DNA of 52,055 nucleotides from a virus: positions 1 through 52,055 of the IMG/VR virus record IMGVR_UViG_3300042908_001060. One strand, 5' to 3'. How positions within the stretch are numbered: position 1 is the stretch's first letter; every line of letters starts with the position of its first letter. Positions 49,422 to 52,055 of the stretch are shown in pieces. The notes under the pieces were generated by a model. That model did not search any database. It was not told the DNA's origin and saw only the letters and a list, made by a program, of their open reading frames with translations. The position numbers and the translations under genes are program-made.

Positions 49422-52055
49422 ATGCCACAGATAACAATTAATGTTAACAGTATAAATTACACAGTAGGCTATGATGGAACTTTCTATAGCCCACAGGGTA
49501 TGCTCGTTTCTTTAAATAATCTAGGTTTTGGTATTTTTTACATAGCAACTGATGGTCCAATTAATTACTTAACTACTATTGATGATAATGATGTTTTTGG
49601 GGATATATCAACTTCTGCAGACCCAATATTACTCACAACAAATTCAGACTGCTTAGGTACAGGATTTGACGGGGAGGGTTCTATTATTGCTAGTGCTTTT
49701 GTTGGAGGGGATGGTGTATACGAGTGGATAGCAAAAGGAACTAGTACAGGAGATGCAATAGCAAATGTTAACGGACTAGATAGGTTTTCTATCATAGGTC
49801 AATCAAGTTATCAATTTACTAATCTAAATAACGGAACTTATTATATAGCCATAAAAGATAATACAGGTAATGTAGGTGTATCTGTAGGTACTGATGTTAA
49901 TTGTGCAAGTATTACTACTACTACTACTACTACTTTAGCACCTATAACATGGACTTCAACTCCTTCATGTGCGGGAAGTGGAATTTCGGGAACAGGTGTT
50001 ATTACTTTAAGTGGATTCTCAGGAGGTAGCGGAACTTATTTGTATGCAGGAATTGGAAATACTCAAGAAGCTGCTGCAACTAATGTATTAAATCCTGCTA
50101 CTAGAACTAATATAACAGGTCCTACGGTTCAATTTACAGGACTTGCTAATGGTATTTATTACACAGCAGTTGAAGATAGCGTTGGTGGTTTACATTTTTC
50201 TGCTCAAATAAATGTTTCTTGTACTAATACTACAACTACTACAACTACCACAACAACAATAGCTCCAACTACTAGTACTACAACTACCACAACAACAATA
50301 GCTACTACTAGTACTACGACTACAAGTACAACCCAACCTATAACAACTAGTACTACAAGTACTACAACTTCGGTTATTGGTACTTACACATACTATGTAG
50401 CAACAAGATGTGATGACTCATTATTACAACAAAACTTCAGAACAACAGGTTCATATAGTGTAGGTACTTCTCTTAGATATAATGGATATTGTTGGGAAGT
50501 TCAAGCAGTACAAGGAGCATCAGGAGTAGATGCTGATAGTGCATACATTGATTGTACAGCTTGTAATGCCGCAAATCCTACTACAACAAGTACTACAACT
50601 ACTACAACTACATTATTTGCACAAACTGTAACTTATGCTGTTAGTCAAGTTGATGCTTGTTTAAATCCTACAGGCAGTCAAAATGTAACAGGGAACTCTA
50701 CTAGTTTCTGTACTTCAACTGTGTTTAATTCAGCGGGTTTTATAACATTGCCTAATGGAAATTATGTATTGGCTTATAATGGAGATACATTAAATGTAAA
50801 TATTGCAGGAGCTCCAAGTACGACTGCAACAGTATATAGTGGTGGATGTGGAGTATGTCCTTTAAGTACCACTACTACCACAACAAGTACAACTCAACCT
50901 ACTTATACATATTATGTAGCACAAAGATGTGATAGCCCATTCTTAGAACAATATTTTAGAACAACAGGTTCATATAGTGTAGGTACTTCTCTTAGATATA
51001 ATGGATATTGTTGGGAAGTTCAAGCAGTACAAGGAACATCAGGAGTAGATGCTGAAAGTGCATATATTGATTGTACATCTTGTAATGGCTCAAATCCTAC
51101 TACAAGCACTACAACATCTACCACATTAGCTCCTGTTACATTGTCTACTACACCTTCTTGTACAGGGGGTGGATTGAATGGAAATGGTAGAATTGTGGCA
51201 GATAACTTTGCAGGTGGTAGTGGAACATATCAATACGCAGGTATCGGTACATCTGAAGCTAATGCTATTTCTAATGCTTTAAATCCCGCTACTAGAGTAA
51301 CCATTACAGGTTCTAGCGTAACATTTAATTCTTTAACAAATGCAAATTATTGGGTAGTTATTGAAGATAGCTTAGGTAATTTTGGAATATCTGCTCAAAC
51401 AGCAGTTTCTTGTAATGCTACAACAAGTACAACTACAACAACTACGACATTAGCGGGTGTACAATTTGGAGTTTCTATAAATACAAAATATGCAACTGAT
51501 TTCTTAGCATGTTCAGGTACAGTTACAGGAGTGATATATCAAAAAGCTGAATTTGGAAATACTCCTACTGTTGGAGCTCAACTATATACATCTTCTACAA
51601 CAGGTTCAGGAACTGAATGGACACCTTCTGCAGGTATAGGTCTTTACTTAATGCAATTTGGTGGCAGCACTAAATGGTCTGTGTTAGTTGGTACTACAGG
51701 TGTTATTAATACAGTTACAAGTTGTTCAGGTGTAAGTACTACAACTACAACTACCACATTACCTTCTATTATTGTTACAGCAACGCCTTCATGTGATGGA
51801 GGAGGATTTAATGGTCAAGGAAGAGTTACTGCAAACTTTAGTGGAGGTACAAGTTCTTACATATGGACAGCCATTGGAACTTCAGAGGCTAATGCAATAG
51901 CGTGTGTGAATAATCCTTCTTGTCCTGAAAGATTTACAGTTGGTGGTTCATCAAGTTTTGCTTTCACTTCTTTAGCGAATAGCCCTTACTATGTAGCTGT
52001 TTTAGATAGTAATGGTGGTTTAGGGTATTCAGGTTTAGCAACTGTTTCTTGTAAC
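49422..52055 (+). CDS. Mucin-like multidomain adhesin, partial (878+ aa)
   Basis: Open from ATG at 49422, one base after the preceding gene, to the end of the window. Domains are separated by Thr-rich linkers ([17 protein letters not shown]). There are four copies of a Cys-bounded SprB-like domain (49647-49904, 49968-50222, 51159-51413, 51792-52052; pattern GGSGTY-x-x-AGIG), two copies of a YYVA-x-RCD domain, one domain like the C-terminus of the 1428-residue fibre (FCTSTVFNSAGF), and one other. No signal or anchor is visible so far. Probably the receptor-binding spike on the capsid-like protein encoded just before it. Confidence 0.7.
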   Translation, partial: MPQITINVNSINYTVGYDGTFYSPQGMLVSLNNLGFGIFYIATDGPINYLTTIDDNDVFGDISTSADPILLTTNSDCLGTGFDGEGSIIASAFVGGDGVYEWIAKGTSTGDAIANVNGLDRFSIIGQSSYQFTNLNNGTYYIAIKDNTGNVGVSVGTDVNCASITTTTTTTLAPITWTSTPSCAGSGISGTGVITLSGFSGGSGTYLYAGIGNTQEAAATNVLNPATRTNITGPTVQFTGLANGIYYTAVEDSVGGLHFSAQINVSCTNTTTTTTTTTTIAPTTSTTTTTTTIATTSTTTTSTTQPITTSTTSTTTSVIGTYTYYVATRCDDSLLQQNFRTTGSYSVGTSLRYNGYCWEVQAVQGASGVDADSAYIDCTACNAANPTTTSTTTTTTTLFAQTVTYAVSQVDACLNPTGSQNVTGNSTSFCTSTVFNSAGFITLPNGNYVLAYNGDTLNVNIAGAPSTTATVYSGGCGVCPLSTTTTTTSTTQPTYTYYVAQRCDSPFLEQYFRTTGSYSVGTSLRYNGYCWEVQAVQGTSGVDAESAYIDCTSCNGSNPTTSTTTSTTLAPVTLSTTPSCTGGGLNGNGRIVADNFAGGSGTYQYAGIGTSEANAISNALNPATRVTITGSSVTFNSLTNANYWVVIEDSLGNFGISAQTAVSCNATTSTTTTTTTLAGVQFGVSINTKYATDFLACSGTVTGVIYQKAEFGNTPTVGAQLYTSSTTGSGTEWTPSAGIGLYLMQFGGSTKWSVLVGTTGVINTVTSCSGVSTTTTTTTLPSIIVTATPSCDGGGFNGQGRVTANFSGGTSSYIWTAIGTSEANAIACVNNPSCPERFTVGGSSSFAFTSLANSPYYVAVLDSNGGLGYSGLATVSCN
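50439..51035 (+). repeat. Exact 78-bp direct repeat within the adhesin gene
   Basis: Bases 50439-50516 are identical to 50958-51035, 519 bp (173 codons) apart and in frame, inside the two YYVA-x-RCD domains. Flanking bases of the domain are also nearly identical. This marks a recent domain duplication or ongoing gene conversion between copies. Confidence 0.85.

Noticed and set aside
1-52055. Transfer RNA genes, integrase/att sites, restriction or anti-defence genes
   Set aside because: No cloverleaf-like sequence, recombinase signature or recognised defence/anti-defence family was found while reading both strands; a dedicated tRNA scan was not possible.

Overview
The window looks like about 52 kb from the genome of a double-stranded DNA virus infecting a member of the Bacteroidota (probably Flavobacteriia-like). 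The DNA is very AT-rich. Starts are preceded by A-rich leaders rather than Shine-Dalgarno sequences. TAnnTTTG-type promoter boxes occur between operons, and genes are packed tightly with ATGA or TAATG overlaps. No tRNA, rRNA, CRISPR array, insertion sequence, integrase, DNA polymerase, terminase, portal, sheath, tape-measure or tail-tube gene was recognised. What is present is a P-loop packaging-type ATPase (14640-15461), two related beta-rich proteins that are the best capsid candidates (15864-16562 and 48746-49420), and more than 30 short proteins with a single membrane segment and a short basic tail. Together these suggest a tailless virus with an internal membrane and a genome much larger than the usual 10-20 kb. 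This is inference, because the rest of the genome is not visible.

Layout. (1) 1-6435: modular proteins studded with MAKGG-type linkers, a DUF5824-like protein, two glucosaminidase-type muralytic proteins and membrane proteins. (2) 6446-9255: lysis region with holin-like membrane proteins, an overlapping spanin-like pair and a GH19 endolysin. (3) 9322-14634: membrane/proline-rich proteins, a PAP2 phosphatase, a PD-(D/E)XK nuclease, a DnaA-domain-IV-like protein and a large unknown protein. (4) 14640-16562: ATPase, terminator, promoter, 35-residue membrane peptide, capsid candidate, terminator. (5) 16657-25710: an array of small membrane proteins, including a four-member coiled-coil family, a peptidoglycan-binding protein, an HExxH metallopeptidase and a WHy/LEA14-like protein. 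(6) 25740-35172: fibre locus with one 1428-residue and three ~410-residue Gly-Thr-Ser/collagen-like proteins (the latter ending in S74 chaperone domains), plus a prolyl-hydroxylase-like 2OG oxygenase. (7) 35173-45471, minus strand: eleven genes for 2OG-Fe(II) oxygenases (six), glycosyltransferases (four) and a sulfotransferase. (8) 45542-46381: divergent DUF6165 gene and an APS kinase. (9) 46460-52055: more membrane proteins, a cupin, the second capsid-like protein and a mucin-like multidomain adhesin that runs off the window.

The most interesting idea is that regions 6-8 form one system: long collagen-like and Ser/Thr-rich fibres encoded next to enzymes that could hydroxylate (2OG oxygenases), glycosylate (heptosyltransferase-like and GT25-like enzymes) and sulfate (sulfotransferase supplied with PAPS by the APS kinase) those fibres or the host envelope. 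The enzyme families are supported by motifs; their substrates are not known.
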